In this document: positions 36,302 through 44,875 of the stretch, piece after piece
Layout: the number at the start of each line of letters is the position of its first letter
Position numbering within the stretch: position 1 is the stretch's first letter
Origin: Methanothrix sp.
Lineage (GTDB): Archaea > Halobacteriota > Methanosarcinia > Methanotrichales > Methanotrichaceae
Length of the DNA stretch: 64,000 nucleotides
Reading direction: 5' to 3'
Assembly: GCF_016706325.1 (NCBI RefSeq)
Contig: NZ_JADJJX010000002.1
Coordinates: 124,001 to 188,000 of the forward strand
Made by a program: the position numbers and the translations under genes
Notes under the pieces: generated by a model
What the model saw: the letters and a program-made list of their open reading frames with translations, nothing else
The model's database searches: none
What the model was told of the DNA's origin: nothing

Positions 36302-36790
36302 TCAATCATTTCCCTGTTGGCTTAAGAGCCCGGCGGGGCTTGAGAGGGCCTGCCCGCTTGGGGGCATTGACAGCTCTGCTGATCGACATCTTCTGATCTG
36401 ATCGACATCTTCTGATCTGATCGACATCTTCTGATCTGATCGACATCTTCTGATCTGATCGATATCTTCTGATCTGATCGATATCTTCTGATCTGATCGA
36501 TATCTTCTGATCTGATCGATATCTTCTGATCTGATCGATATCTTCTGATCTGATCGACATCTTTGGATTTCTGGTCTGATCGAGACCTTCGGCCTCTTGA
36601 TCTCTCCTGATGCCCCAGCCATGCTCCCTGCATGGGCCTCGATGGGCTTGAGGAGGGAGTCAGGCAGACTTCTATCATGGATGATATCCGATATAGTCGG
36701 CTCTTTATCCTGGAGGGCCTGAAAGGCCTCCTGAAGAGCCGGCCTCTTATCCGGAGCGGGTTGCTTGGCATAGCTCCTCCTCAATGCCAT
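36302..36790 (-). CDS. Small protein with a minisatellite-encoded C-terminus, upstream of glgP
   Basis: This is a 162-residue reading from ATG 36790 (preceded by aggagaagaagagctgagg). Its stop TGA is directly followed by the glgP ATG (tgaatg), which suggests translational coupling and makes it likely real. Residues 1-~75 (SYAKQPAPDKRPALQEAFQA, PTISDIIHDRSLPDSLLKPI) have no family I recognise. The rest is coded by a 19-bp tandem repeat, read as a 19-residue cycle of R-S-D-Q-K-I-S-I-R-S-E-D-I-D-Q-I-R-R-Y type. Because 19 is not a multiple of 3, copy-number change alters the tail. Confidence 0.5.
   Translation of the reverse strand: MALRRSYAKQPAPDKRPALQEAFQALQDKEPTISDIIHDRSLPDSLLKPIEAHAGSMAGASGEIKRPKVSIRPEIQRCRSDQKISIRSEDIDQIRRYRSDQKISIRSEDIDQIRRCRSDQKMSIRSEDVDQIRRCRSAELSMPPSGQALSSPAGLLSQQGND
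36381..36570. repeat. 19-bp tandem repeat, nine full units plus a partial tenth
   Basis: Units gatcgacatcttctgatct start at 36381, 36400, 36419 and 36438. Variants with gatatc start at 36457, 36476, 36495, 36514 and 36533, and a partial unit begins at 36552. Units are otherwise identical. All three minus-strand frames stay open through the array. Confidence 0.95.
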
Positions 36791-37001
36791 CCTCAGCTCT
36801 TCTTCTCCTTTCCTCGTTCTTCGACCTCTCAACAGCGATCAATTATCATTTAGCTCTTCTGTGATTTCAAGCCTTGGGTTGACCCTTGCATTCATACTCT
36901 GAATTGGCCCCAGCAATCGGGATTGGGAAATGAGAAATATTTATTAAACATGTGCATCATCGGATGTGCATCATTAAATGATAGACTAAAGGATAAGAGA
37001 G

Positions 37002-39197
37002 ATGACCAGAGCCCGGTCCCGCCAGGAAAAAAAGAGAGACCAGATCGATGATCTGGCCATAGCTCTCATATCCCTGATACTGCAGGCGGGCGTCCTGGTC
37101 GTATTGAGCATCTATCTTCCTGGACTTGCTGTTCTGAGCCTGGAAGGGGCAGCGCTCTTCGTCCTGGTGCTCGGACTGGCAAACAGCTTTCTCATTTTTC
37201 CCCTGATCAGCCTCTCCATTCGCCTCCATCCCCTGCTCTTTCCCCTTATGCTGTTCAGCATGAACGGCATACTGGTGCTGCTTGCGGGATCCATCTTTCC
37301 TGATGTCTCCATATCTTCCATCTGGACGGCAATTCTGGTCTCATTTGTGATCTCCACCACGGGAATGGTCGTCGGCGGAGCCTTTGCCGTGGATGACTCC
37401 CATAGCTATCAGCGCTTTGTGATCAGACCGTTGATGGAGAGGTATGGCAGCGGAAAGAGGATCGAGGTGCCGGGAGTGGTATTCCTGGAGATAGACGGAC
37501 TCTCTGAAGAAATGCTGCATAAGGCTGTCTTTGAAGGCTATATGCCCACGATGAAGAGATGGCTGGAGAGCGGCAGCCACAGACTCGCAGGCTGGGATAC
37601 GGATCTATCCTGCCAGACAGGCGGATCCCAGCCGGGAATACTCCATGGCAACAACTTCAACATCCCTGGATTTCGCTGGTTTGAAAAAAGCTCGCAGAAG
37701 CTCTACTCCTCCGACCGGCCCGGCAATGTCTCAGAGATCGAGGATAGGGTCTCAGATAGCAGGGGACTGCTGGCCGACAATGGTAGCAGCAGGACGAATA
37801 TGTATTCAGGGGATGCGCCTGAAAGCCTGCTGACAGTCAGCACCATCGGGGCGGGAAAGAAGGGCATTACTCTGGAGTACTTCCTCTTCTTTGCCAACCC
37901 CTTTATGCTGGCCAGGACAGCGGGGATATTCGTATCCCATCTGGTGGAGGAGATGATCGAGGGCTCTCTTCAATGGGCCAGAAGAGAGAGGCCCCGCATC
38001 AACCGCTTTGGATATTATCCATTCATCCGTGCCCTTGCCACAGCCGTCCTGCGGGAGCTGGCCATCTTCGCTTTGGCCGGAGATATGATCCGCTCCCTCC
38101 CGGTCATGTATGCAACCTTCGTCGGCTATGATGAGGTCGCCCACCACTCTGGTGTAGCCCGCAAGGATGCCCTGCGCGTCCTAAGAGGCCTGGATAAGAT
38201 GTTCGGGTGGCTGGAGGAGCTGGCAGAGGCTACAGACCGGCCATATAGATTCGTTGTGCTCTCCGATCACGGCCAGAGCAATGGCGCCACCTTTCGCCAA
38301 AGGACTGGAAAAACCCTGGAAGAGGTGGTAGAGGAGCTGGTAGAGCTGGAGACCTTCTCACCACCCTCAGAGGATGAGACCTGGCTGAGGGTCAATTCCC
38401 TGTTAACTGACATCTCCCGCCAGGATAGCCGCAGCGGACGGCTGGTGGGCAGGGCGGTAAGAGGAAGGATGAAGGAAGGAGGGGTGGTCCTGGGGCCAAA
38501 GGTGAAGGATCTGGGGGAGGAAGATGGAGATGATAAGAGCAGGAGAACGAGAAGGGGCACCGACAGATCCACCGAAGAATCCATCGAAGAGTCCATCGAA
38601 GAGTCCATCGAAGAATCCATCGAAGAATCCATCGAAGAATCCATCGAAGAATCCATCGAAAAAACCATCAACAGATCTATCGATAAACCCATTGACAAAG
38701 CCATCGTCCTGGCATCGGGAAATCTGGGGCTGATCTATTTCACTGCCTCAAAGGAGCGCCTGAGCTTGGAGGAGATCAACCGCCGGTATCCCCATCTGAT
38801 CTCAGGCCTTTTGAGATATCCTGAGATCGGCTTTCTCATGGTTCGTTCCGCCGCCCAGGGGCCTTTAGTCATCGGGGCAAAGGGCATCTACCACCTCTGG
38901 GAGGGGTGGGCGCAGGGAGAAGATCCTCTGGAGAGCTATGGAAGGCTGGCTCCAAGACAGTTGATCTACGAGGACAGCTTCGATAACTGCCCAGATATCC
39001 TGGTCAACAGCTTCTACAGCCAGGAGACGGATGAGGTGGCGGCCTTCGAGGAGCTGGTGGGATCTCATGGAGGATTAGGCGGCAGCCAGACCAAAGGGAT
39101 TCTCATCTATCCTGCAGACCTGCCCCTGAGCCTGGAGCCCATTGTGGGGGCCAGCTCTCTGCATAGAGCAATAAAACAATGGGTACCGGCGGAATAA
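37002..39197 (+). CDS. Membrane protein with alkaline-phosphatase-superfamily (phosphodiesterase-like) domain
   Basis: This is a 731-residue protein with four N-terminal transmembrane helices (residues ~18-130). A metal-dependent phosphodiesterase/phosphatase-fold domain follows, with VVFLEIDGLSEEML (metal site), SCQTGGSQPGILHGNNFNIPG (nucleophile region), YATFVGYDEVAHHSGV and VVLSDHGQSNG. A 12-bp repeat inserts seven EESI units near residue 525-550. The protein resembles type I phosphodiesterase/nucleotide pyrophosphatases or phospho-lipid/glycan transferases of archaea. Substrate unknown. Confidence 0.78.
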   Translation: MTRARSRQEKKRDQIDDLAIALISLILQAGVLVVLSIYLPGLAVLSLEGAALFVLVLGLANSFLIFPLISLSIRLHPLLFPLMLFSMNGILVLLAGSIFPDVSISSIWTAILVSFVISTTGMVVGGAFAVDDSHSYQRFVIRPLMERYGSGKRIEVPGVVFLEIDGLSEEMLHKAVFEGYMPTMKRWLESGSHRLAGWDTDLSCQTGGSQPGILHGNNFNIPGFRWFEKSSQKLYSSDRPGNVSEIEDRVSDSRGLLADNGSSRTNMYSGDAPESLLTVSTIGAGKKGITLEYFLFFANPFMLARTAGIFVSHLVEEMIEGSLQWARRERPRINRFGYYPFIRALATAVLRELAIFALAGDMIRSLPVMYATFVGYDEVAHHSGVARKDALRVLRGLDKMFGWLEELAEATDRPYRFVVLSDHGQSNGATFRQRTGKTLEEVVEELVELETFSPPSEDETWLRVNSLLTDISRQDSRSGRLVGRAVRGRMKEGGVVLGPKVKDLGEEDGDDKSRRTRRGTDRSTEESIEESIEESIEESIEESIEESIEESIEKTINRSIDKPIDKAIVLASGNLGLIYFTASKERLSLEEINRRYPHLISGLLRYPEIGFLMVRSAAQGPLVIGAKGIYHLWEGWAQGEDPLESYGRLAPRQLIYEDSFDNCPDILVNSFYSQETDEVAAFEELVGSHGGLGGSQTKGILIYPADLPLSLEPIVGASSLHRAIKQWVPAE
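38567..38664 (+). repeat. 12-bp coding repeat (EESI)n
   Basis: About eight consecutive gaatccatcgaa-like units encode E-E-S-I repeats in a non-conserved linker of the membrane phosphodiesterase-like protein. The frame is kept, so copy-number changes only lengthen or shorten the linker. Confidence 0.9.
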
Positions 39198-39291
39198 CCG
39201 ATGCCGGGGCGGGCCTTCGAAGACCCAAATCTGTATTCTTGATTCCTGGCTATTTTCTATCCTCTATTTTCTATTCTCTATTCTCTATTCT
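39198..39291. repeat. Short tattctc repeats between convergent genes
   Basis: The run ctattttctatcctc / tattctctattctctattc (39249-39299) consists of 7-9 bp pyrimidine-rich repeats and extends into the last codons of the CHAT gene. Its T-rich nature on the plus strand may also serve termination of the phosphodiesterase gene. Confidence 0.55.
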
Positions 39292-41712
39292 CTATTCTAT
39301 GGGTGAGCCTGGGATTCCATCTCTCTTCTCTCTCCCTCTGTCCCTTTGGGGTGGATTCGAGACGCCTTCCCTTACATGAAGGCTGGGAAGGACAAATGGG
39401 GTATAAACCAGGCCCAGAGGGTTGTATTCTCCGAGCAGCTTCAGCCTGGCCATTCTTATAGCATCTCCTATGCTGCACTTCTCTTTGAGGAAATAGCTCA
39501 GGCAGGCCTCGGCGAAGCTGCATGCCAGGGGCTCAAAGATGGTCGTCTCCGTTCCAACCACCCCCGCGCTGCCCGCGCTGACGAAATCGGCAACCATGTT
39601 GATGGCCTTTTCCGGATCCAGGGCGGTGGTATGGCAGCCATTGATGAAGACCAGGGGCTGAGGTCCGTCCCAGTTGATCTCATAAGCACGCAGATTCGAG
39701 CCATCTATAAAGTCGCTGCCCGTCCCGTCTCCCACCTGCAGGTATGGAAGGTTGTTGGCTGTGATTCCGCCATGGCAGTAGAAATAGATCAGATGTGTTC
39801 TTCCCTTCTCTTTCTGAAGATTATGGATGATCTCCATGCGTTTCTCTGAATAATTCCAGACTGCATCTCTCCTGATCTCTCTCAGAGCCCTCATATGATC
39901 ATCGAGGCGGTCGAGGTTTGTTGCTGCACCCACCACCATCCGCGGACCTTCATCCATAGGGATTTCTGCGGGCACATCCATTCCATCGGCCAGGGATGGG
40001 GGAAACCCCAGGCTATGCCTGTAGCCCCAAAATCCGCTTGGACAGATATAGCCATCTGGATTGCCATTGGCATCTCTCCTGGAGTGGGGGCACTGGCCGG
40101 TAAAGCAGGCTGCCTGATGCAGAGGCATGCTGCTTTGGAGTGCAGCTAGAAAAGCCTCACAGATCTTATAGCCATCCGCCTGAGTATCAAGAGGATAATC
40201 GTAGAATAAAGAGGCAGGAAGGATCTGGGTGGGCGAGTCTCTGATAGCGATCTGCACCATGCCGGGATTGAGCATCAGCCGGGCCAGCTCTGAGCTCTTG
40301 CCCCGGCTGCGGGTGAACTTGTCGATGATGGCATTATAGAGTATGTACCCCCTTCTGGCCAGGAATATCAGGTCCTCTTCCAGCCTCTTGAGATCCGAAG
40401 CCCTTTCGGGAAAGCGATTCGCATAGCGGTAGGTCAGTCTCCCATCATCTCTCCATGGCTTTTCCTCGCCCCAGGAAACCTTCCACAGCCCTTTTCTGCC
40501 GTTCTCAGCTGGGATCTTCAACTCTGTCGCCGGTATCACAGCGCTGTCCTTGAAGAGATCATTCCCCTCCGCTCCCAGAAAGCTGAGGGTATGGGTGCCA
40601 TCGCCATTGCTGTTCAGAAGGATGCTGAGGCGGTGGGGAGAAAGGCTCTGCAGATGCTCTGCCCACAGAGTATGGCTGAGGGCATAATCGATCACCGACT
40701 GCAAGGCTCCTTCTCTGGGCAAGCCATCTCTTGCCACCACAGCTCTCACCAGCCTGGATTGGATGAGGATCTGCTGATAGTAGATATTGCAGCGCAGGCG
40801 GAATGCTCCCTCCTTCTGCGGAGCCTTTACCGGAAAGAGCAGGCGTCGATTGAGAAGATCCCCCAACGGTACTTCTATGCCCTCCAGCGCCTGCTGGGGC
40901 TGGCGCAATACAATTGCAGTACCATCCTCTTCTAGCTCCAGCTCCCCGATATCGGCCCCGGGGACGATCTCGATCTCCTCATCGAAGGGGAAGATGGCTA
41001 CCACCAGCCTGGCCTTGGGCGGTATGTAATCGGGAATCGCTGTGGGGGTGGCCTCAATAGAGCACAGAGTCGGCCGGCCAATATCCAGCCAGAAGTAATA
41101 ATTCTGGCCTGGATCCAGGGGAGAGCTTGGATGCAGGGGAACAGAGGCCTGCGACAAAGATGCAAAGCCGGTATTGACAGTGCGGGTCTGGAGGCGGGCC
41201 AGAGCCTCTCTGGCCAGAGTGCTCATCTCATCATCGTCCCTGTCCGCAATCCGTTCGATCAGAGGCCTCTTTTCTGGTTTGCTCCCGCCTGGCCGCTCTT
41301 TATCTGTCGATGCCTCCAATGGGGGTTGTGCCCGCCACTTCTTCTCTCCTCTTGAGAGGCGCTCCATTCTCTGCTGCTCATACCTCAGCAAGAGATGATC
41401 CTTGCCAAATGCCAGTGGCAGAATCTTTGCAAGCACCTGCATCCTTTCAGGCTTGGATGAGATCTCATTTGCTGCATTCCGGGCAGCCTTGACCAGCAGC
41501 TCTCTCTTCTCCTCAGAGAGCTGAGCTGATCCTGCCAGGGCTATGAGTATCATAGCACGCTGGAAAGGATCAGAGACGGCATTGGCAATTGCTATCGCTC
41601 TAAAGAGAAGAGGCTCAGAGAGGAAGGGGGCCAGATGTACCAGAATCTCCGGATCGGGCCCCTTCTCGCCGAAGACCGCCTCTTTCATATCCCTTATCGA
41701 CCGGCCGGTCAT
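39292..41712 (-). CDS. CHAT-domain caspase-like protease
   Basis: This is an 806-residue protein. The C-terminal ~270 residues form a CHAT domain (clan CD peptidase) with the catalytic dyad visible: His647 in YFYCHGG and Cys693 in LVFINGCHTT, followed by a late helix region AGVVGTETTIFEPLACSFAE. The N-terminal half has a helical segment (1-110), a charged linker and a beta-rich domain (NYYFWLDIGRPTLCSIEATP, effector/adaptor-like). The dyad is intact, so proteolytic activity is plausible. Two small membrane-protein genes precede it in the same direction (gaps -4 and 71 bases). It is possibly a regulated cell-death or defence effector (inference). Confidence 0.85.
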   Translation of the reverse strand: MTGRSIRDMKEAVFGEKGPDPEILVHLAPFLSEPLLFRAIAIANAVSDPFQRAMILIALAGSAQLSEEKRELLVKAARNAANEISSKPERMQVLAKILPLAFGKDHLLLRYEQQRMERLSRGEKKWRAQPPLEASTDKERPGGSKPEKRPLIERIADRDDDEMSTLAREALARLQTRTVNTGFASLSQASVPLHPSSPLDPGQNYYFWLDIGRPTLCSIEATPTAIPDYIPPKARLVVAIFPFDEEIEIVPGADIGELELEEDGTAIVLRQPQQALEGIEVPLGDLLNRRLLFPVKAPQKEGAFRLRCNIYYQQILIQSRLVRAVVARDGLPREGALQSVIDYALSHTLWAEHLQSLSPHRLSILLNSNGDGTHTLSFLGAEGNDLFKDSAVIPATELKIPAENGRKGLWKVSWGEEKPWRDDGRLTYRYANRFPERASDLKRLEEDLIFLARRGYILYNAIIDKFTRSRGKSSELARLMLNPGMVQIAIRDSPTQILPASLFYDYPLDTQADGYKICEAFLAALQSSMPLHQAACFTGQCPHSRRDANGNPDGYICPSGFWGYRHSLGFPPSLADGMDVPAEIPMDEGPRMVVGAATNLDRLDDHMRALREIRRDAVWNYSEKRMEIIHNLQKEKGRTHLIYFYCHGGITANNLPYLQVGDGTGSDFIDGSNLRAYEINWDGPQPLVFINGCHTTALDPEKAINMVADFVSAGSAGVVGTETTIFEPLACSFAEACLSYFLKEKCSIGDAIRMARLKLLGEYNPLGLVYTPFVLPSLHVREGVSNPPQRDRGREKRDGIPGSPIE

Positions 41713-41783
41713 ATGCCTATCCTCTGTTCACCATCCTGATGGCTCAATCAAGAATCTATCAGCAGGTTCAAGCTGCCCTCTGC

Positions 41784-42194
41784 CTAATCCTTTGGGCCCG
41801 GGGCTCCGCTGCCGCCATCAGCTCCCATTGGCCTTATGGTCTCGGCAGTACCCGGAGGAATGACGTAGTCGCCTGAGGGCTTTTTTCGCCTTCCGTCTAG
41901 GAACCAGTCAATATCGAAGTTGTCCGATATGTAGACCATCAGGACCAGGAATAGGAAGTAAGAGAAAAAGCCAATGGCAAGCCCGATGCCATAAGCTCCA
42001 AAGAGGCCACCTTCCCTGTCGAATAGAGCCAGAATAGCACTTCCGCCTATGACTCCTATCAATGCCGCCAGGTCGCCTAATTGAACATCGCCCTTGCGAT
42101 AGCGGTTTATCATATACACATACCATCCTATAATGGTGCCAAACAGCAGCGCGCCTATCAACTGGATCATCTGAATTATCGATTCATCTATCAT
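41784..42194 (-). CDS. Small membrane protein, second gene of the CHAT operon
   Basis: This is a 136-residue protein with three predicted transmembrane helices (IQLIGALLFGTIIGWYVYMI, LAALIGVIGGSAILALF, YGIGLAIGFFSYFLFLVLMVYI). A cytoplasmic tail follows (DWFLDGRRKKPSGDYVIPPG). Its start overlaps the stop of the preceding small gene by 4 bases. I do not recognise the family. Placement between another small membrane protein and a CHAT protease suggests a membrane sensor, pore or anchor for the protease. Confidence 0.7.
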   Translation of the reverse strand: MIDESIIQMIQLIGALLFGTIIGWYVYMINRYRKGDVQLGDLAALIGVIGGSAILALFDREGGLFGAYGIGLAIGFFSYFLFLVLMVYISDNFDIDWFLDGRRKKPSGDYVIPPGTAETIRPMGADGGSGAPGPKD

Positions 42195-42487
42195 CTTCCG
42201 ACCTCCTCTCCGGCCAGCCCCCCCGACGGCCCAAATCTATCCTTCAGCCCCTGAATCCAGGCGAGATGAAGATAAAGGGTCAATCCGCCTGCACATAGAA
42301 AGAACAGGATGGGGCGCAGGCCGGCATATGCAGCTATCCCCAAAGAAAATATCAGAGTTGCTGCGCCCGCTGCCAGTGCATCCAGAAGTGTACGGCGGGC
42401 CCCTCTCCCGATGCCTCCGATCCACCAGCCCCACACCAGACCTATGCACATGAATCCCAGAGATGAAATCGGCATTAGAACCCTCAC
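42191..42487 (-). CDS. Small membrane protein, first gene of the CHAT operon
   Basis: This is a 98-residue protein with three hydrophobic segments (ISSLGFMCIGLVWGWWIGGI, LAAGAATLIFSLGIAAYAG, ILFFLCAGGLTLYLHLAW) and a Gly-rich end. The family is not recognised. The 4-base overlap (ATGA) with the next gene indicates co-translation. The 238-base region upstream (42488-42725) holds its promoter (AT-rich 42545-42575) and no further gene. Confidence 0.65.
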   Translation of the reverse strand: MRVLMPISSLGFMCIGLVWGWWIGGIGRGARRTLLDALAAGAATLIFSLGIAAYAGLRPILFFLCAGGLTLYLHLAWIQGLKDRFGPSGGLAGEEVGR

Positions 42488-42725
42488 GTTCTTGGCTGAA
42501 GACTGCCAGTCAGATTGGTCAGTCGGGTATCAATGAACGTAGGTCCTTTGAGTATAAATAACTAACTTAATATTCAACCTAAAAGGGTGATGGCAGGCGG
42601 CGCTCTCTCCCTTGGCACCTGCCATCAGGTGCGCCACCGCTGCCCTCAAATGCTGTTTCTCAACTTCTCTTATTCGTTTTCTCTTATCCGTTCTCTCCTA
42701 TCCGTCCTCTCTTATCCGTCTAAGC

Positions 42726-43790
42726 TCACAAAACGCCAGCAACCTTCAAAGGATGCATGCCGGCGTTCTGCATCAGAGATAGCTTCTCCTGGTCGACCTT
42801 GAACTCCTTGATGGTGGAGACAAAGCTGTCCGGGCTGTCAGTATGGTTCAGGAGGGCCACAGCGCTGGCGATCTTGCTTCCCCAGGCAGGTCCAGTCCAG
42901 TCGCTCTCCATAGAGCTGGTGTTATAGGCCAGAACCAGAGCATCGCCATCATTGGAGGTGGAATTCCAGCGGATGAATATCCCTGCAATTCCCGGCACCG
43001 CCTTTCTCTCTTTATCGCTGAGGGCCATCACGAACATGCCGCTCTTTCCGGGAGTGGCATCCCAGCGCATCTGTAAGAGATCCTCTTTGCACCAGTTGGG
43101 GCAGGATATGACCTTGTAGCTCTCGCTGCTATTGGTTATGGGCAGCTTCTCCTCGACATACTTGGCCAGGAATAAGCCACTGGTAACGCCGGGGCAGAGG
43201 TGATCGTGGAAGCAGGTGGCCTGGACGAAATCAAAGGAGCCGCCTCTTGCCCAGACATTGGAGATGGGAATCAGAGATCCTTCATTGCCGTTGAAGGCCT
43301 TTTCGTTAAAGGTGGCATTGCCCTCATCGGTATGGCTCTCCAGATAATCGATGTCCACAAAGGCCTTTGAGATCTTGCTGAAGACCTTATCATTCTCCAG
43401 GGCAGAGAATGCCTCCGGGCTGCTCGCCAAGGCCTCACTATTCACTTCCAAGTAGACTGCTTCGCCATCGGATTTATCAAAGAAGTAGAACCACAGGGGC
43501 TTGAAATGGGCCCTCAGAACCTGGAAGAGATTGCCATCTCCTACGCTGTTCCCGCTCTCTGCCGATAGGCCCTTGATAGCGGCCTGGGTTGTCTGGCCAT
43601 CGATGATGGCATGCCCAGCATCGGTCAGAATCAACAGGTTGGCATCTCCTTTCTGGACATCCAGCTCCTGCATAGCTATCCGGGCCGCCTTTGAGCCCAG
43701 CTCTTCCATCATAGCGTTATCCGCCAGGGCCATTCCTGGAATCAGTGCCAGAAGGATGGCCAGGGGGATTAACATAGATCTCTTTTGCAT
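42726..43790 (-). CDS. Secreted FmdE-domain protein
   Basis: This is a 354-residue protein with a signal peptide (SMLIPLAILLALIPGMALA). Residues ~190-330 match the FmdE/FwdE family (ATCFHDHLCPGVTSGLFLAKYVEEKL, then CPNWCKEDLLQMRWDATPGKSGM). This family is named after a protein co-purifying with formylmethanofuran dehydrogenase, but secreted members are common in Methanosarcinales. The Cys/His residues suggest metal binding. The N-terminal half (NLLILTDAGHAIIDGQTTQA) is less clear. An extracellular metal- or cofactor-binding role is inferred. Confidence 0.78.
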   Translation of the reverse strand: MQKRSMLIPLAILLALIPGMALADNAMMEELGSKAARIAMQELDVQKGDANLLILTDAGHAIIDGQTTQAAIKGLSAESGNSVGDGNLFQVLRAHFKPLWFYFFDKSDGEAVYLEVNSEALASSPEAFSALENDKVFSKISKAFVDIDYLESHTDEGNATFNEKAFNGNEGSLIPISNVWARGGSFDFVQATCFHDHLCPGVTSGLFLAKYVEEKLPITNSSESYKVISCPNWCKEDLLQMRWDATPGKSGMFVMALSDKERKAVPGIAGIFIRWNSTSNDGDALVLAYNTSSMESDWTGPAWGSKIASAVALLNHTDSPDSFVSTIKEFKVDQEKLSLMQNAGMHPLKVAGVL

Positions 43791-43910
43791 CTTATTCCTC
43801 CGACCATAATCTGCTCATAACACCTTATTTAAGACTTTTCCTTTGCTTTGTAATATTAATTTCGATTTTAAATCTCTGCAATGAATATCCGAGCTCTCTG
43901 AGAATCAATC

Positions 43911-43920
43911 TTAAATATAG
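43911..43920 (+). promoter_or_regulatory. TATA box of the ABC exporter operon
   Basis: The element ttaaatatag lies ~65 bases before the ATG at 43979. It would start transcription near 43945, leaving a short leader with a weak aagaga ribosome site. Confidence 0.5.
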
Positions 43921-43978
43921 CCGAAAAAATGATATGATTTGCGCGATTCTTTACGGATCGATAAACAGTCAAGAGACC

Positions 43979-44875
43979 ATGGGAATGTATTCAATTGAGA
44001 CACGGGATTTAACCAAGAGGTTTGTGCTGTATAGAGGATTCCTGGATGCCATAAGAAGATCAGAAGACAGAGAGACTCTGACCACCCTGAATAAGATCAA
44101 CATCAAGGTTCAAGAGGGAGAGGTCTTCGGCCTTCTCGGCCCCAATGGAGCTGGCAAGTCCACTCTGATCAAGATACTGTGCACCCTGATCCTTCCATCG
44201 GAGGGTGAGGCTTATATCAACGGCTATGATGTGGTGGCAGAGGGTCAGAGGGTCAGGGAGTCGCTGGGGTTTGTGACCACCGATGAGAGGAGCTTTTACT
44301 GGAGGCTCTCGGGCAGGGAGAACCTGCGGTTCTTTGCCACCCTCTACAATCTGCCTCAGAGTGCCGTCCGGGCAAGAACAGAGGAGCTTTTAGAGGTGGT
44401 CCGGCTAAAACACCGGGCGGATGAGCCCTTCTACAGCTACTCTGCCGGGATGAAGCAGCAGATGGCCATAGCGCGGGGGCTTTTGAACGATCCTGCAGTC
44501 CTCTTCATGGACGAGCCCACCCGGAGCCTGGACCCGGGGGCGGCAAATGATCTGAGGAGGTTCATCAAGGAGGAGATTGTGAAGGAGAAGGGCAAGACCA
44601 TCTTCATCTCCACTCATCAGCTGGATGAGGCGGAGGAGCTGTGCGATAGGTTGGCAGTGCTGGACGAGGGAAGGATCAAGGCCAGTGGGAGGCCTGATGA
44701 GCTTAAGTCCGGCCTTCCTGAGGGCAGCACTCTGGGGGATGTCTTCTGCCATTATACCGGCAAAGCATCCCTCGAGGGGCATTCGGGCTCGGGCTCAGGT
44801 TCAGGCTCACTTCCGGTGCACATTCCCAGGCAGAGGGGCAGGGGGCGGGGAATGGTCGGGAAGAGGGGGTGGTGA
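43979..44875 (+). CDS. ABC-2 type exporter, ATP-binding subunit
   Basis: This is a ~298-residue ATPase (ATG 43979; MGMYSIETRDLTKRF). It has Walker A GLLGPNGAGKST, the signature-region equivalent YSAGMKQQMAIARGLL, Walker B VLFMDEPTRSLDP and the switch histidine FISTHQLDEAEELC. The C-terminal tail after ~270 is unusual: a GSGSGSGS stretch and an Arg/Gly-rich end. It overlaps the permease gene by 7 bases. It drives export of an unknown substrate (drug/lipid/polysaccharide-type systems). Confidence 0.92.
   Translation: MGMYSIETRDLTKRFVLYRGFLDAIRRSEDRETLTTLNKINIKVQEGEVFGLLGPNGAGKSTLIKILCTLILPSEGEAYINGYDVVAEGQRVRESLGFVTTDERSFYWRLSGRENLRFFATLYNLPQSAVRARTEELLEVVRLKHRADEPFYSYSAGMKQQMAIARGLLNDPAVLFMDEPTRSLDPGAANDLRRFIKEEIVKEKGKTIFISTHQLDEAEELCDRLAVLDEGRIKASGRPDELKSGLPEGSTLGDVFCHYTGKASLEGHSGSGSGSGSLPVHIPRQRGRGRGMVGKRGW

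Noticed and set aside
36306..36771. Alternative minus-strand frames through the 19-bp minisatellite
   Set aside because: All frames are open because the repeat lacks stops. Only the frame ending next to the glgP start has positional support.
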